From positions 1 through 64,000 of the forward strand of contig CACKOU010000003.1 in NCBI GenBank assembly GCA_902601895.1: a DNA stretch of 64,000 bases. Reading direction: 5' to 3'. This stretch comes from an uncultured Pelagibacteraceae bacterium. GTDB lineage: Bacteria > Pseudomonadota > Alphaproteobacteria > Pelagibacterales > Pelagibacteraceae. The translations under genes and the position numbers were made by a program. Below the pieces are notes generated by a model. The model was not told the origin of the DNA and made no database searches. It worked only from the letters and a program-made list of their open reading frames with translations. Positions within the stretch are counted from its first letter, which is position 1. Every line of letters starts with the position of its first letter. Shown here piece by piece: positions 63,574 through 64,000 of the stretch.

Positions 63574-64000
63574 TACTTTATGTTTAACTGGTTTAATATA
63601 CTAAAAGGGTTATTAGAATAGTCTTTTTTGTCTTGTTTTCGTTTGATATTCTTTTTTAACGGCAAATATTTCATATACATATTTTTCTCCTTCTCAAAAA
63701 CTTTATAATTCATTTTTTTGAGTAGTTTTATAAAGTTTATTTTAGAACAACCCAACAAATTTAACATTTCAGGGACAACTTTAATTTCATTTTTTTTATC
63801 TTTTGCAGAGTTGAAGATCATTAAAAAAAGTCTTTCTAAAATATCTATTCTAACATACATATCATCAAATTTTTCAAAACCACACAATAGCATAAAATCT
63901 TTATTCGCTGATTTCATTCCTTCTAAAAAATTCAATCCAAATGTAGGAGGAGAAAGTTTTAAAAATTTATTATTATAACATTTCCATAATAAAATTCTTA
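63573..64000 (-). CDS. SUV3-like helicase, C-terminal end only (runs off the window)
   Basis: The frame is open from the window edge at 64000 to a stop at 63573, about 142 codons. The residues from LLW through PPTFGLNF, then GFEKFDDMYVRIDILERLF and the final NPFSILNQL match the C-terminal region of the alphaproteobacterial superfamily-2 helicase (SUV3-like) that lies upstream of fdxA-carD. The apparent start TTG at 63933-63935 is internal, not a real start. No helicase motifs are in view because they lie outside the window. Confidence 0.8.
   Translation of the reverse strand, partial: RILLWKCYNNKFLKLSPPTFGLNFLEGMKSANKDFMLLCGFEKFDDMYVRIDILERLFLMIFNSAKDKKNEIKVVPEMLNLLGCSKINFIKLLKKMNYKVFEKEKNMYMKYLPLKKNIKRKQDKKDYSNNPFSILNQLNIK

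Overview
The window looks like a chromosomal segment of a streamlined marine alphaproteobacterium of the SAR11 clade (Pelagibacterales, 'Candidatus Pelagibacter'-like). The basis is a very AT-rich composition, spacers mostly of 0-60 bp, many 1-50 bp gene overlaps, short versions of several proteins (IF-2, TsaB, S15), Lys/Asn/Ile-rich proteins, and alphaproteobacterial gene order in several blocks. No insertion sequence, integrase, phage gene or CRISPR array was seen. The assignment rests on gene content and order; no database search was possible.

Layout. 1-2.5 kb: a divergent partial gene, a YggS-type PLP protein, an L,D-transpeptidase, a winged-helix regulator, a very short ArfA-like ribosome-rescue peptide and a 2OG-Fe(II) oxygenase. 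2.5-8.7 kb (minus): a PfkB kinase, nth, dapB, then dnaJ-dnaK-grpE. 8.7-14.2 kb: rdgB, an LpoA-like protein, rsmI, a BON lipoprotein and maeB. 14.3-32.9 kb (almost all plus): the alphaproteobacterial block murJ-trpS-nfuA-glucosaminidase-(deacetylase)-tsaB-fur-miaB-phoH-ybeY-lnt-metK-nusA-infB-rbfA-rpsO-pnp. Several genes usual for this block are missing here (rimI, corC, trmB, rimP, ylxR, truB). 32.9-39.8 kb: fabI-fabB-fabA, divergent from an Irr-type Fur regulator, then katG, an Asp/Asn-hydroxylase-like oxygenase, a small membrane protein and a cysteine-rich 59-residue protein. 39.8-49.6 kb: SH3 protein, MoeB/ThiF enzyme, dut, coaBC, ubiB and ubiE on minus, then mutM, rpsT, dnaA and dnaN on plus, and plsC. 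49.6-56 kb: lysA-(lptM-like lipoprotein)-argH, a TlpA thioredoxin, a HIG1 protein, an esterase, an HNH protein, coq7, dsbB and a YqaA-type membrane protein. 56-61.7 kb: a glycosylation cluster (TPR/GT41, epimerase, GT2), tRNA-Leu(CAA) and an acyl-CoA synthetase. 61.7-64 kb: a 27-residue Lys/Arg/Ala peptide with its own promoter and terminator, a CarD regulator with a lysine-rich N-terminal tail, a 7Fe ferredoxin, a TerB protein and the C-terminus of a helicase that runs off the window.

How the genes work together. Most of the window is core housekeeping: translation and RNA turnover, fatty-acid synthesis, replication initiation and ubiquinone synthesis. The main regulatory signals are three similar Irr-box-like palindromes before irr and across the katG promoter, an intrinsic terminator between a putative promoter and nusA, a three-element hairpin switch before the cysteine-rich ORF, and a palindromic leader before the lysine-rich peptide. 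Each is a sequence-level hypothesis and none has been tested.
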